Positions 15,666 through 26,952 of a stretch of 64,000 nucleotides of DNA are shown piece by piece. The notes under the pieces were generated by a model. That model had not been told where the DNA came from and did no database searches. It saw nothing but the letters and a program-made list of their open reading frames with translations. Position numbers and translations under genes: made by a program. The stretch covers positions 1-64,000 of the forward strand of contig CAZTYE010000006.1 of NCBI GenBank assembly GCA_964617645.1, read 5' to 3'. Origin of the DNA: JADJGC01 sp964617645. Lineage in GTDB: Bacteria > Zixibacteria > MSB-5A5 > CAIYYT01. Position 1 is the first letter of the stretch, and each line of letters starts with the position of its first letter.

Positions 15666-16021
15666 GGGGGTGACCTGGTTTCGACGGGGTAAGCGGGGGT
15701 TAGCCTGCGCGCCGAGATCGCGCCGATCTCGTTAAACAGGCGCAAAACCAATAAGTGGCAACACTTACGCTCTTGCTGCCTAATTAACTGGTAGCTGTCG
15801 CTGACGAAGCCCGCCATCAGGCGTCGGCAGTGGCACCGCGATATGATGGCTAGCCTTGGCGCTCGGTCGAGCGGCGACGGGGCGAAACAAACAGCACGAC
15901 TGGCCCGGCGGTAGCTTTAGCCTTGCGGCGATCTGCTCGGCGAGAATAAAAGCAAAGGACACGCGCGTAGACGGCTGATTGACGTTTATTTCGGACGGGG
16001 GTTCGATTCCCCCCACCTCCA
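15666..16021 (+). ncRNA. ssrA: tmRNA
   Basis: Transfer-messenger RNA rescues stalled ribosomes and tags the nascent protein. The 5' end GGGGGTGACCTGGTTTCGACGG is the conserved tmRNA start (given here as GGGGGTGACC and GGTTTCGACGG), and the 3' end carries the T-arm GGGGGTTCGATTCCCCCC followed by CACCTCCA. The 5' GGGGGTG pairs with CACCTCC (one G-U pair). The CCA end is not encoded. The tag frame is GGC AAC ACT TAC GCT CTT GCT GCC TAA (15757-15783), giving GNTYALAA, which with the tRNA-borne alanine makes the nine-residue tag AGNTYALAA ending in the usual ALAA degron. Confidence 0.95.
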
Positions 16022-16151
16022 TTAATTTACAGATAGCGTTGACCCCATGAGGATCAACGATAACCTTTGAAAAACAGGGGTCTTTCGTTGCCTCACATGC
16101 GAGAGTAGTCTGTCGTACCGAACATCAGAGAGAGAAGACTCGAGAAATCGC

Positions 16152-16181
16152 TTGACAAAACTCGCCTTCGTGCCATATTTA
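16152..16181 (+). promoter_or_regulatory. Sigma-70 promoter of the 16306 gene
   Basis: TTGACA at 16152-16157 and TATTTA at 16176-16181 are 18 bp apart, with the coding start about 120 bases downstream. Confidence 0.55.
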
Positions 16182-16305
16182 AGACACTGGAGTCTGATAT
16201 CTGCAAATAGCTGTGCTCTTCAATCAGCTACTGATCCTCTTTCGCATCAGCAGGAGCCATGCTTTGTCGGACAAGTTTCTCACGATTCTGATTTGGAGGT
16301 AGTTA

Positions 16306-17832
16306 GTGAAACTCCTGCGGTTAACCTTGTGTGCAATAATCCTTCTTTGCGGGTTCCTTTATGCCAAAGTCCCGAGCATCATCAATTATCAGGGTCGGTT
16401 GAAGTCAGCCGCAGGTTCACCGGTTGCCGATGGCGACTATCTGGTCAAGTTCGGTATCTACAACCTGTCGTCCGGCGGCACTGCGATATGGGACGCCGGG
16501 TACCAGACTGTAACTGCTCAGGATGGCTTCTTTTCGGTCTCACTGGGAGCCTCGCCGATGCCGGCCTTTCCGGCAACACTGTTTAGCGACACAGCACTGT
16601 TCCTCGGCGTTAAAGTTGGGACCGACCCGGAATTAGCGCCAAGAGTACGTTTGACTTCGGTAGCATTTGCGATGCGCTCGATCTGGTCTGACACGGCGGC
16701 CAATGTAGTCTCAGTGCCGTGGTCAAATCTCGCGGAAGTACCGGCCGGGTTTGCGGACGGCACCGATGACTTCGGCGCCGGCGACATTACTGCCGTAACA
16801 GCCGGGAATGGACTTTCGGGAGGCGGGACATCAGACAGCGTCTCGCTGTCTCTGAACTCTCTGATTTCCAGTAGTCACACTTTTAATAGTGGCACGATCA
16901 TATTTGGCGACAGCACGATGAGAGTGGATGTCAATGGCATCAGCATCGGTGGAGTCAACGCTCCGCAATCTGCATACCTAATCAACATGGAACGCAAATA
17001 TTCGACCATTGCCAGTGCGCCAAAAAGGGGAATCAACCTGCAGCTCAACAACGCTGGTAACGGCGGACTCTACGGCTTCTATACACGCTTGGGGGAAACT
17101 TCGTCTGCAGATGGAGGAGGTGTCCGATACGGTGTCTACTCGGTCGTCGATAATATGCTATCGTCGAATGGAGTACTCTATGGCGTCATTGGTGTAGCCG
17201 GAAATGCCTCTAAGACTGCAGGAAATGTTTATGGGATAAGGGGGGATGCCTCTGCAGGACCCGGGGCTTCGGCACGCGGCGTTTATGGAGCAGCATTTGG
17301 CTCGGGCGACAACTACGCCGGCTACTTTTCGGGTAGAGTCTACGTCAACGGTGAACTTACTAAAAGCAGTGGCGCGTTCAAGATCGACCACCCGCTTGAT
17401 CCGGAGAATAAGTACCTGCAACATAGTTTCGTCGAATCGCCAGACATGATGAATATCTACAACGGGAATGCCGTCCTTGATGAACAGGGCGAAGCCACCG
17501 TGACTTTGCCGGAATGGTTTGAAGCGCTCAATCAGGATTTCCGCTATCAGCTCACGGCGGTTGGAGCGCCCGGACCGAACCTGTTTATTGCGAAGAAAGT
17601 CTCCGGAAATCGGTTTACCATTGCAGGTGGAACACCCGGCATGGAAGTGTCCTGGCAAGTGACTGGTGTTCGCCATGATGCCTATGCTGCGGCTCATCGC
17701 ATTCAGGTTGAAATTGTCAAACCGGCACGCGAGCGTGGCACCTATCTCGCTCCCGAGGCATTTGGACAACCGATCACGAAGCACATAAACTACGAACAGA
17801 TAAAAGAAGCCCAAGACCGGGAGAAGCAGTAG
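16306..17832 (+). CDS. Secreted surface protein of unknown function
   Basis: The 508-residue product has a signal peptide (about residues 1-20) and then an N-terminal segment with INYQGRL and FGIYNLSSGGTAIWD, a pattern I associate with large secreted proteins of uncultured FCB-type bacteria. The middle is rich in Gly, Ser, Thr and Asn, with beta-rich fibre-like sequence (GNGLSGGGTSDSVSLSLNSL). The C-terminal about 130 residues look like a separate folded domain starting at FKIDHPLDPENKYL and running through VTLPEWFEALNQDFRYQLTA to TYLAPEAFG; similar segments end phage-tail-fibre or peptidase-tailed surface proteins. The start is GTG at 16306, with GGAGGT six bases ahead. It is transcribed alone. 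No enzymatic motif is visible. Confidence 0.75.
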   Translation: MKLLRLTLCAIILLCGFLYAKVPSIINYQGRLKSAAGSPVADGDYLVKFGIYNLSSGGTAIWDAGYQTVTAQDGFFSVSLGASPMPAFPATLFSDTALFLGVKVGTDPELAPRVRLTSVAFAMRSIWSDTAANVVSVPWSNLAEVPAGFADGTDDFGAGDITAVTAGNGLSGGGTSDSVSLSLNSLISSSHTFNSGTIIFGDSTMRVDVNGISIGGVNAPQSAYLINMERKYSTIASAPKRGINLQLNNAGNGGLYGFYTRLGETSSADGGGVRYGVYSVVDNMLSSNGVLYGVIGVAGNASKTAGNVYGIRGDASAGPGASARGVYGAAFGSGDNYAGYFSGRVYVNGELTKSSGAFKIDHPLDPENKYLQHSFVESPDMMNIYNGNAVLDEQGEATVTLPEWFEALNQDFRYQLTAVGAPGPNLFIAKKVSGNRFTIAGGTPGMEVSWQVTGVRHDAYAAAHRIQVEIVKPARERGTYLAPEAFGQPITKHINYEQIKEAQDREKQ

Positions 17833-18068
17833 CTGCCGTCATCTCTCTACTTTTAGCATCATCGTCTTGGTCTGCGCACGTGACTGCCGAAGCCAGGATT
17901 ATATCGCGCTGCTGTTTCTCCAGTCGGCCGTGCGATTACCTTGCCGTCATTAAGGGGATTATGAGCTTCTCTCCCCAATTTGCGGCTCTGTCCCGACCAA
18001 GGCGGCCCATGAGTCCCGCCACTTGACCAAATCTCCAAAGAGTTTTGAGATTGTTCTTTACTATTACC

Positions 18069-18091
18069 TAAATAAGAACTATTCTTGTTTA
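18069..18091. promoter_or_regulatory. PerR/Fur-type operator
   Basis: Ten-base arms TAAATAAGAA and TTCTTGTTTA flank a central CTA; nine of ten positions pair. The size, AT-richness and placement directly upstream of a Fur-family gene fit an autoregulatory Per-box-like site. Direct binding is inferred. Confidence 0.6.
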
Positions 18092-18138
18092 TGCTCGGAG
18101 CGACGAAAGCAAGACATGGTCAAATCGATGAAGCCCAG

Positions 18139-18558
18139 ATGCTCGATGACTTCGAGCGCATTTGCCGGACCAACGGACTCAGAGTCACGCAGCAGCGGAT
18201 CGAGATATTCAAGGCGTTGTTGCGGCAAGCTAATCATCCGACCGTTGAGGATGTCTACGCGCAGGTCAGGAAGCGTCTCAAGACGATCTCGCTCGACACC
18301 GTCTACCGCACGATCGCGACGTTCGTCGAGCATGATTTGGTACAGCGGGTGCACCACATCGACAACGCTACTCGGCTCGATATCAACACCGCAGGCCATC
18401 ACCACTTGGTGTGCTCGCGCTGTAAGCGAATCGAAGACTTCTACTGGCCCGATTTCGACCGGCTCAAGCCGCCCAAGTCAATCGCGCATTGGAATCGGAC
18501 CCAGATCAAGCACGTTGTGATCAGTGGCGTCTGCGCGAGCTGCAGCAGGGGGAAGTAA
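18139..18558 (+). CDS. perR: Peroxide-responsive repressor PerR (Fur family)
   Basis: The protein is a metal-dependent winged-helix repressor. The DNA-binding helix lies in ISLDTVYRTIATF. The regulatory-site ligands known from Bacillus PerR all have equivalents: His in HPTVEDVY, Asp in RLDINT, two His in GHHHLVC, and Asp in RIEDF. Two CxxC pairs (CSRC and CASC) give the structural zinc site. This pattern, and katG directly downstream, favour PerR (iron-catalysed histidine oxidation by peroxide) over Fur. ATG 18139 gives a typical 139-residue protein and leaves the palindrome at 18069-18091 free as an operator. An ATG at 18091 and a TTG at 18085 are in frame but would overlap that palindrome; no start has a strong ribosome site. 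Confidence 0.85.
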   Translation: MLDDFERICRTNGLRVTQQRIEIFKALLRQANHPTVEDVYAQVRKRLKTISLDTVYRTIATFVEHDLVQRVHHIDNATRLDINTAGHHHLVCSRCKRIEDFYWPDFDRLKPPKSIAHWNRTQIKHVVISGVCASCSRGK

Positions 18559-18662
18559 GTGCGCGCTGAGTGTTCTGCGGGGATGGCTACCGTGATTATT
18601 AGGAAGCATTACTATATAGATATCTGTAAGTACTGTGAATACGTTAGTTTCAAGGAGTCGAA

Positions 18663-20855
<2,193 letters not shown>

Positions 20856-20879
20856 GCGGCGCGCGAGTCTCGCAATGTC

Positions 20880-20905
20880 GGGAGGTTGCCCAATAGCGAC
20901 CTCCC
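20880..20905. terminator. Hairpin between convergent katG and DUF4386 genes
   Basis: Arms GGGAGGTTGC and GCGACCTCCC pair over ten positions including one G-U, with a CCAATA loop. Only a weak T-rich tail follows, so termination is likely but not certain. Confidence 0.45.
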
Positions 20906-20983
20906 AATTGCTTCCAATCTCAACTCAGGACCGCAATCTAATCATGCTTCACTCTTCTGATCGACTCTGACGTCGCCACCGTT

Positions 20984-21676
20984 TCAGGATTGCTGCGCAA
21001 CCTGAACGCGCGCGCCCTTGATCAGCATCCAGAATACGATCGGCAACTCGCCGAGATACAGCGGCATCAGCCAGGTGATTGCCGCTTGGCGAAGGTCGGG
21101 AGTCAGTATCGCGACGACACTGGTGACGACATAGGCAAGACCGGCAGCGTACAGCATGTAGCCAAGCGCTCTCGGAAACCACTTCGAGCGAATCACCAGC
21201 CATCCAAACGGAAACAGCCACAACCCCCAAAACAGAATGGCAATCGCTGAGCCACTCCCGGTGAGACGGAGAAAGAACATCACCAGCGCATCCAGTTGCG
21301 GCTTGGCAAAAGCTGAAGAATACTCGGAGCCTCCCAACAGCACCAAGGGCGCCATTTCGATGAGATTGTTCGCGAAGGCAATCAGGATTCCAAAAGAGAC
21401 GAGCAGGAGCATCAGCGTTGCCTGTCGCCGGTCGATGTCCCTGAAAAAATGGTAGAGCGAGTGCGTCAGAATGAGAAACACGACGCCGGAGACGACGCTA
21501 GAGAAGATGTTAAACCGGTAGGTCGCGATGCCGGTAGCCGCCTTCTCGGCCGTCGCGGCGGCGTCACCTGAGACAATGAAATTAGGGAGTAGAAACTCTC
21601 CGACAATCCCCATAATCACAACAACGAAATACAGCGCGCCGATCTTGTGCGCGCTCGTTTTGACCTGATTCACCAT
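20984..21676 (-). CDS. DUF4386-family membrane protein
   Basis: The 230-residue protein has about six to seven hydrophobic segments (GALYFVVVIMGIVGEFLL, FNIFSSVVSGVVFLILTHSL, ATLMLLLVSFGILIAFA and later ones) and lacks a signal peptide, so it is an inner-membrane protein. Layout and motifs such as KIGALYF at the start and SKWFPRALGYML near the end match the DUF4386 family, whose function is not known. AGAGGAG lies six bases ahead of the ATG at 21676. It is divergent from the dehydrogenase gene at 21808, with a 131-base spacer. Confidence 0.8.
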   Translation of the reverse strand: MVNQVKTSAHKIGALYFVVVIMGIVGEFLLPNFIVSGDAAATAEKAATGIATYRFNIFSSVVSGVVFLILTHSLYHFFRDIDRRQATLMLLLVSFGILIAFANNLIEMAPLVLLGGSEYSSAFAKPQLDALVMFFLRLTGSGSAIAILFWGLWLFPFGWLVIRSKWFPRALGYMLYAAGLAYVVTSVVAILTPDLRQAAITWLMPLYLGELPIVFWMLIKGARVQVAQQS

Positions 21677-21807
21677 GAGAACTCCTCTTTGAAAGTGGCC
21701 TTCGGCGCGAGTGAGTGATCCACCAGCCGACAGCGGATAAACTTCGAACCGATTGGCTTGATTTGACGTATCTTACTCTTTGATTTGGTTGACACTATGG
21801 GTGTTTC

Positions 21808-22779
21808 ATGAAAGCCGTTATTCGTACGCAATATGGCCCGCCGGAAGTCTTGCAACTGCGGGAAATCGATAAACCGATACCGAAGGCCGATCAAGTTCTG
21901 GTGAAAGTTCACGCGGCGTCCGTAAATCCCGCCGACTGGCACATTATGCGCGCTGACCCGTTCTTTATTCGTTTTATGGGCTTCGGCATTCTGCGGCCCA
22001 AGGGTCAGATATTGGGCATCGACGTCGCCGGCCGAGTCGAAGCCGTCGGCAGCGAAGTGACACAGTTTCAGATCGGTGACGAGGTTCTTGGCGGCGGCGC
22101 GCGAGTCTTTGCGGAGTACGCCGCGTTTCGCTCCGGCAGCCTAATCAAGAAGCCCGTGACAATGTCCTTCGCGCAAGCGGCAGCCATTCCGGTCGCCGCC
22201 ATCACAGCACTTCAAGGCCTGCGCGATCACGGCAAACTCCAATCCGGCCATAACGTGCTGATTAACGGCGCGTCCGGCGGTGTCGGTACATTCGCCGTGC
22301 AGATCGCCAAAGCGATGGGCGCGACGGTGACCGGTGTCTGCAGCGGCCGCAATGTCGAACTGGTGAAGTCGCTCGGCGCCGACCACGTAATCGACTACAT
22401 GCAAACCGACTACACGCAAGCCGGAGCGAACTTCGACCTGATCCTCGATAATAATGCCGGCAGATCGCTCTTCAGGCCGCTGCGAGCGTTGGGACCCAAG
22501 GGAATTTATGTCTTCATCGGTGGCTCGGCGTTTCTGCTCGCGATGGTTCAGCAATTGGCACAAAAGTTGATCTTGCCGTTGACGGGCGGCAAGCGAGTGG
22601 CAGGAATGCTGGCGAAAATCAATCCAGACGATCTTCGGCATTTGACGGAGTTGTATGCGAGCGGCAAAGTTACGCCGGTCATCGATCGCGAGTATCCGCT
22701 GAGCCAAGTGCCCGAGGCCATTCGCTACCTCGAGCAAGGCCACGCTCGCGGCAAAGTGGTTATTCGTGTCGAGTCGTGA
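21808..22779 (+). CDS. Zinc-independent MDR oxidoreductase (quinone reductase-like)
   Basis: This 323-residue medium-chain dehydrogenase/reductase probably uses NADPH to reduce quinones or enones. The N-terminal GroES-like domain contains VLVKVHAASVNPADW, and the Rossmann domain starts at VLINGASGGVGTFAVQIAKAMGA (dinucleotide motif GASGGVG). The catalytic-zinc Cys/His ligands of alcohol dehydrogenases are absent, which fits the quinone oxidoreductase branch. The C-terminus ends IRYLEQGHARGKVVI, a usual family ending. The ATG has no obvious ribosome site. The aldo/keto reductase follows 74 bases downstream on the same strand and may share a transcript. Confidence 0.9.
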   Translation: MKAVIRTQYGPPEVLQLREIDKPIPKADQVLVKVHAASVNPADWHIMRADPFFIRFMGFGILRPKGQILGIDVAGRVEAVGSEVTQFQIGDEVLGGGARVFAEYAAFRSGSLIKKPVTMSFAQAAAIPVAAITALQGLRDHGKLQSGHNVLINGASGGVGTFAVQIAKAMGATVTGVCSGRNVELVKSLGADHVIDYMQTDYTQAGANFDLILDNNAGRSLFRPLRALGPKGIYVFIGGSAFLLAMVQQLAQKLILPLTGGKRVAGMLAKINPDDLRHLTELYASGKVTPVIDREYPLSQVPEAIRYLEQGHARGKVVIRVES

Positions 22780-22853
22780 GTTGGGAGTTTCTTTCTCGCA
22801 ACCGCGAAGATTCTCCGTAGTTTTAACACTAAGCTGACAGGAAAGAGGAGATC

Positions 22854-23804
22854 ATGAATCGACGCCGCTTAGGCAACTCCGATATTGTAACCCCGCCGCT
22901 GATGCTTGGCGGCAATGTGTTTGGCTGGACGTGCGATGAAGCCACTTCCTTTGCCATTCTTGATCGTTTCCTCGATGCCGGATTCAACTTCATCGATACC
23001 GCCAATGTCTACTCGAATTGGGTGTCGGGACACAGCGGCGGCGAATCGGAAACCATTCTTGGCAACTGGATGCAGGCGCGCGGAAATCGATCCAAAGTGA
23101 TCATTGCCACCAAAGTCGGTTACGAAATGAGCCCTGAGCGCAAAGGATTGAAGGCCGCGGCAATCAAGTCCGAAGTGGAAGAGTCCCTTCAGCGTCTGCA
23201 AACTGACTGTATTGATTTGTATCAGTCTCACGTTGACGATCCCGAAACGCCGGTCGAGGAAACGCTCTCGGCCTACGCGGATTTGATCCGCGCCGGAAAG
23301 GTGCGATTTATCGGCGCCTCCAATTTCTCGCCCGAACGACTCATCGAGTCCAGAGCGGTGGCAATTAAGAACGGGCTGCCGCTGTATCAAAGCCTCCAAC
23401 CAAAGTACAGTCTCTACGATCGGGAAGAAGTCGAGAGCAAGCTCATGCCCGTTTGTCAAACGCAGAACCTCGGGCTGATTCCCTATCAGGCGCTGGCGCG
23501 CGGGTTCTTCACGGGCAAGTATCGCACCGAGGCCGATCTCGCGCAGAGTCCGAGAGGGAAAGGTGTCAAGCAGTACATGGACGAGCGCGGCATGCGCATT
23601 CTCGCTGCGCTGGATGTGGTCGCCGGCGAGGTTGATGCCAACACCGGGCAGGTGGCGCTTGCATGGGCGATGGCCCAACCGGGAATGACCGCGCCGATCG
23701 CGAGTGCGACCAGCATTGCGCAACTCGATAATCTGATTGCCGCGACGCGCCTGACCTTGACCTCAGGACAGATCACGAGACTAAATGAAGCCAGCGCCTG
23801 CTGA
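22854..23804 (+). CDS. Aldo/keto reductase
   Basis: The 316-residue protein is a TIM-barrel NADPH-dependent reductase. Family signatures are present: NFIDTANVYSNW (catalytic Asp and Tyr), VIIATKVGYEM (catalytic Lys) and IDLYQSHVDDP (the His position). The C-terminal cofactor-binding stretch is PIASATSIAQLDNL. It fits the YajO/Tas-like aldo/keto reductase branch; substrate unknown. AGAGGAG precedes the ATG by five bases. Its last 20 bases overlap the start of the next gene. Confidence 0.93.
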   Translation: MNRRRLGNSDIVTPPLMLGGNVFGWTCDEATSFAILDRFLDAGFNFIDTANVYSNWVSGHSGGESETILGNWMQARGNRSKVIIATKVGYEMSPERKGLKAAAIKSEVEESLQRLQTDCIDLYQSHVDDPETPVEETLSAYADLIRAGKVRFIGASNFSPERLIESRAVAIKNGLPLYQSLQPKYSLYDREEVESKLMPVCQTQNLGLIPYQALARGFFTGKYRTEADLAQSPRGKGVKQYMDERGMRILAALDVVAGEVDANTGQVALAWAMAQPGMTAPIASATSIAQLDNLIAATRLTLTSGQITRLNEASAC

Positions 23805-24468
23805 TCTCGCCAAGCCGTCATTCATCCTCGCGATGTTGTTAGGAGCCTTGCTCGTGTCCGTCTCTTGCACCGAGAAAGATCTGACCGATATCGACGGTAA
23901 TCGCTATCGGACGGTGAAAATTGGCTCTCAGACCTGGATGTCGGAGAATCTGCGCGTCACGCACTTTCGAAATGGCGACTCGATACCGCTCGTTGACGAC
24001 AACGCGGTCTGGGAGAACGCGACCGCAGGCGCTGCCTGCCGCTACGACAATAGCGACGGCCTCGCGAACACCTACGGACTGCTCTACAACTGGTTTGCCG
24101 TCTCCGATCCGCGCCAAATCGCTCCTGGCGGATGGCATGTCCCGACCGATCAGGAGTGGCAAGTCCTCATCGACTATCTCGGCGGCGACTCGCTTGCCGG
24201 CGGCAAATTGAAAGAAGGCGGCGCTGCACATTGGCTTGCGCCCAACACTGGAGCGACCAACGAAAGCGGATTTACCGCACGGCCGGCCGGTGACCGCAGC
24301 GGCACGGGACACTATTTTGATATCAACGACCTGGCTTATTTTCTCTCGACGACGGTTGACAGCGCCGAACGTGTTTTCGTTCGCGGCCTCAGCTTTGATT
24401 CCGGCGCAATCAGGCGCTATCGCTCGGACAAGGTCGATGGGCTTTCGGTGCGTTGCGTGAAAGATTGA
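23785..24468 (+). CDS. FISUMP-domain lipoprotein
   Basis: The 227-residue protein has a lipoprotein signal (lipobox VSVSC at about residue 28) and then one FISUMP domain (Fibrobacter succinogenes major paralogous domain): YRTVKIGSQTWMSENLRV, YGLLYNWFAV, GGWHVPTDQEW and SVRCVKD are hallmark segments. These domains occur in surface lipoproteins of the FCB group; the fold resembles the formylglycine-enzyme/C-type-lectin fold and function is unknown. The ATG lies inside the end of the aldo/keto reductase gene, so the two are translationally coupled or share a transcript. Confidence 0.9.
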   Translation: MKPAPADLAKPSFILAMLLGALLVSVSCTEKDLTDIDGNRYRTVKIGSQTWMSENLRVTHFRNGDSIPLVDDNAVWENATAGAACRYDNSDGLANTYGLLYNWFAVSDPRQIAPGGWHVPTDQEWQVLIDYLGGDSLAGGKLKEGGAAHWLAPNTGATNESGFTARPAGDRSGTGHYFDINDLAYFLSTTVDSAERVFVRGLSFDSGAIRRYRSDKVDGLSVRCVKD

Positions 24469-24579
24469 CGCCGCCGGCTCAAGCCGGGTACTTCCGATGA
24501 TAGTCATTTTCGATCTATCATTTGTCTGTAATCTGCCGCAGCGACTGCGTATATTGTCCTCAAGACCAAATGGAGAGAG

Positions 24580-26847
24580 ATGACCACGCCCGGTGATGAC
24601 TTTACTCGCGCTCATTTAGTGCTCTCTAAAGACACGATCGTCCATCACTACCGTATCGTCGAAAAAATCGGCGCCGGTGGCATGGGCGAAGTCTATCTCG
24701 CCGAAGACTCCAAGCTCAACCGCCGCGTCGCGCTCAAATTCCTGCCGGAACATCTGGCGCAGGACTCCGACCTGCGCTTACGCTTCACACGCGAGGCGCA
24801 AGCGGCGGCCAAACTCGACCATCCCAACATCGTCACGATTCACGAGGTGAGCGAGTTTCAGAACCGGCCCTTTTTCGCGATGCAATACATCGACGGTCAA
24901 GCGCTTAATCGCTACTGCGAGCAGCGCTCACCGTCCATCGACCAGATTCTCGCGCTGGTGGCACAAGCTGCCGATGGTCTCGCGAAGGCCCACGCTCTCG
25001 GTATCATCCACCGTGACATCAAATCGGCGAATATCGTCGTCGACGGCGATGCGCGGCTCAAGCTCCTCGATTTCGGTTTGGCCTCGATCCAGGGTGGCGA
25101 TGCGCTCACCAAGGCCGGTTCGACGATTGGCACCGTAGCGTATATGTCGCCCGAGCAGGCACAAGGACGCGAACTCGACCGGCGCTCCGATCTGTTCTCG
25201 CTCGGCATCGTCCTTTACGAGATGATTGCCGGCCGCACGCCGTTCAAACGCAATAGCGACGGCGCTACCTTGCACGCAATTATCAATGAATCGCCGGAAC
25301 CGCTGGCTCGCTACAAAGCCGACGTTTCGGCGGAGCTACAGCGCGTCATGAACAAGATCCTGGCCAAGAATCCGGCCGACCGATATCAGTCCGCGGGCGA
25401 TTTTGCCGCCGACCTGCGCACGCTGTTGCGCGCTTCGGAATCCACCGGCGCGCGCACGACCGGCCGTGTCGCCAAAGCGCGTCCGTCCATTGCTGTGCTT
25501 CCCTTTACCAATATGAGCGCCGACCCGGAGAACGAGTACTTCTCGGATGGCTTGACTGAGGAGCTACTTAATGTTCTCGCCAAGAACCCCGAGCTCAAAG
25601 TCACCGGACGCACGTCATCGTTCGCCTTTAAGGGCAAACAGGAAGACCTGCGCAGCATAGGACAAAAACTCGGCGTCGAGACGATTCTCGAAGGCAGCGT
25701 CCGCAAGGCTGGCAATCGCGTACGCATCACGACGCAATTAGTTAATGTCTTGGATGGGTTTCACCTCTGGTCGGAAACTTTCGATCGCGTCCTCGACGAC
25801 ATCTTTGCAGTGCAGGACGAAATCGCCGGCTCGGTGTCGAAGGCCATGCACGTGACGCTGGTCGGCGTCAATGAATCACCAAAACCGGCAAATCCGGAGA
25901 GCTATGCGCTGATCTTGCGTGCCCAACAATCGGCTGCCCTCATGACCAGGGAGAGTCTCGCGCTGGGAGTCGAGCTATACGACAAGGCCATCGCGATCGA
26001 TTCGGAGAACGCGCGCGCCTGGGCGGGCCTGGCTTACGCCATCGGCCATCAACTGGCTTACGGCCATGTTGAGTACCGCCGCGAATTCGAGCTGGGCCGG
26101 AACATGTATGAACGCGCACTCGCTGCAGTCGAAAAAGCCGCGCAGCTTGATCCCAATCTTCCGGAAGTGCAGATCGCCCTCGGCTTTGTTCGCGGTGCGC
26201 TGGAGATCCGCATCACGGAGGCCGGAAAGGCGTACAAGCGCGCCTATGAGCTTGCCCCCAACAATAGCTTGGCGGTCACTTCGGTCGCGCTCTGGGAACT
26301 TCTCCTGGAGAACTATGACGAAGCGCTTCGACTGGCAAGAAAGGCCGTCGAGCTTGATCCGCTTGATCCCTGGGTAAGGCGCGAGCACGCTCGCGTCCTG
26401 ACTTTTGCCGGTCGCTTCGATGAAGCACGCGAGGTGTTTGCCCGCTTGCGTGAAATGAGCCCGGACATAACGTCGCTCAACACATTTGAGGCGGGCATCG
26501 ATCTTCTGGAGGGAAACGCCGAGGCAGCGCTCATCAAAGCTAAACGCGAGCGAGTTGCCGGCTATCGGCTCTTCACACTCGCCGCCGTCTATCATGCTTT
26601 GGGCCGGGCGGACGACTCCGATCGCGCGCTGGCCGATCTGCTGAACGAGGGCGAACAATGGAACTTTCAGGTTGCCTGCGTTCACGCCTATCGCGGAGAC
26701 ATCGACCAGGCCTTCCTCTATTTGGAGCAGTCTCTGGCGGTCCGCGATGCCGGCATTCCGCTCACGAAGGCGCATCCCTATTTACGCAATCTCCACTCCG
26801 ACCCGCGCTGGCTGCCGTTCCTCAAGAAAATCGGGCTTTCCGAGTAA
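24580..26847 (+). CDS. Ser/Thr protein kinase with TolB-N-like and TPR domains
   Basis: Residues about 20-290 form a complete PknB-type kinase: glycine loop KIGAGGMGEVYLAED, Lys in VALKFLP, catalytic loop HRDIKSANIV, DFG in LLDFGLA, and an APE-like SPEQ. Residues about 305-430 match the TolB N-terminal-like / FlgO-type domain (SIAVLPFTNMSADPENEYFSDGLTEELL, here seen as SIAVLPFTNMS and YFSDGLTEEL). The rest is TPR helices, the last ending in RWLPFLKKIGL. No membrane helix separates the parts, so the whole protein should be cytoplasmic, unlike most PknB relatives. GGAGAGAG precedes the ATG. The likely role is phosphorylation signalling through TPR partners; target unknown. Confidence 0.92.
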   Translation: MTTPGDDFTRAHLVLSKDTIVHHYRIVEKIGAGGMGEVYLAEDSKLNRRVALKFLPEHLAQDSDLRLRFTREAQAAAKLDHPNIVTIHEVSEFQNRPFFAMQYIDGQALNRYCEQRSPSIDQILALVAQAADGLAKAHALGIIHRDIKSANIVVDGDARLKLLDFGLASIQGGDALTKAGSTIGTVAYMSPEQAQGRELDRRSDLFSLGIVLYEMIAGRTPFKRNSDGATLHAIINESPEPLARYKADVSAELQRVMNKILAKNPADRYQSAGDFAADLRTLLRASESTGARTTGRVAKARPSIAVLPFTNMSADPENEYFSDGLTEELLNVLAKNPELKVTGRTSSFAFKGKQEDLRSIGQKLGVETILEGSVRKAGNRVRITTQLVNVLDGFHLWSETFDRVLDDIFAVQDEIAGSVSKAMHVTLVGVNESPKPANPESYALILRAQQSAALMTRESLALGVELYDKAIAIDSENARAWAGLAYAIGHQLAYGHVEYRREFELGRNMYERALAAVEKAAQLDPNLPEVQIALGFVRGALEIRITEAGKAYKRAYELAPNNSLAVTSVALWELLLENYDEALRLARKAVELDPLDPWVRREHARVLTFAGRFDEAREVFARLREMSPDITSLNTFEAGIDLLEGNAEAALIKAKRERVAGYRLFTLAAVYHALGRADDSDRALADLLNEGEQWNFQVACVHAYRGDIDQAFLYLEQSLAVRDAGIPLTKAHPYLRNLHSDPRWLPFLKKIGLSE

Positions 26848-26911
26848 CGATCAGCCGCTCGTTCGCCGGTTCTCCCCGTAATCGGCGCCGCGAGATCGCG
26901 AAAAAATGGAC

Positions 26912-26940
26912 TTGGAAAATTCACAATCCCCACGTATATT
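26912..26940 (+). promoter_or_regulatory. Sigma-70 promoter upstream of typA
   Basis: TTGGAA (26912-26917) and TATATT (26935-26940) are 17 bp apart. The start site would fall near 26947, only a few bases before the hairpin at 26953. Confidence 0.55.
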
Positions 26941-26952
26941 ATTACCGCATCC

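Noticed and set aside
15566..16022. Short minus-strand frames over ssrA
   Set aside because: The tmRNA ends, acceptor pairing and tag frame are clear on the plus strand, so these frames are chance.
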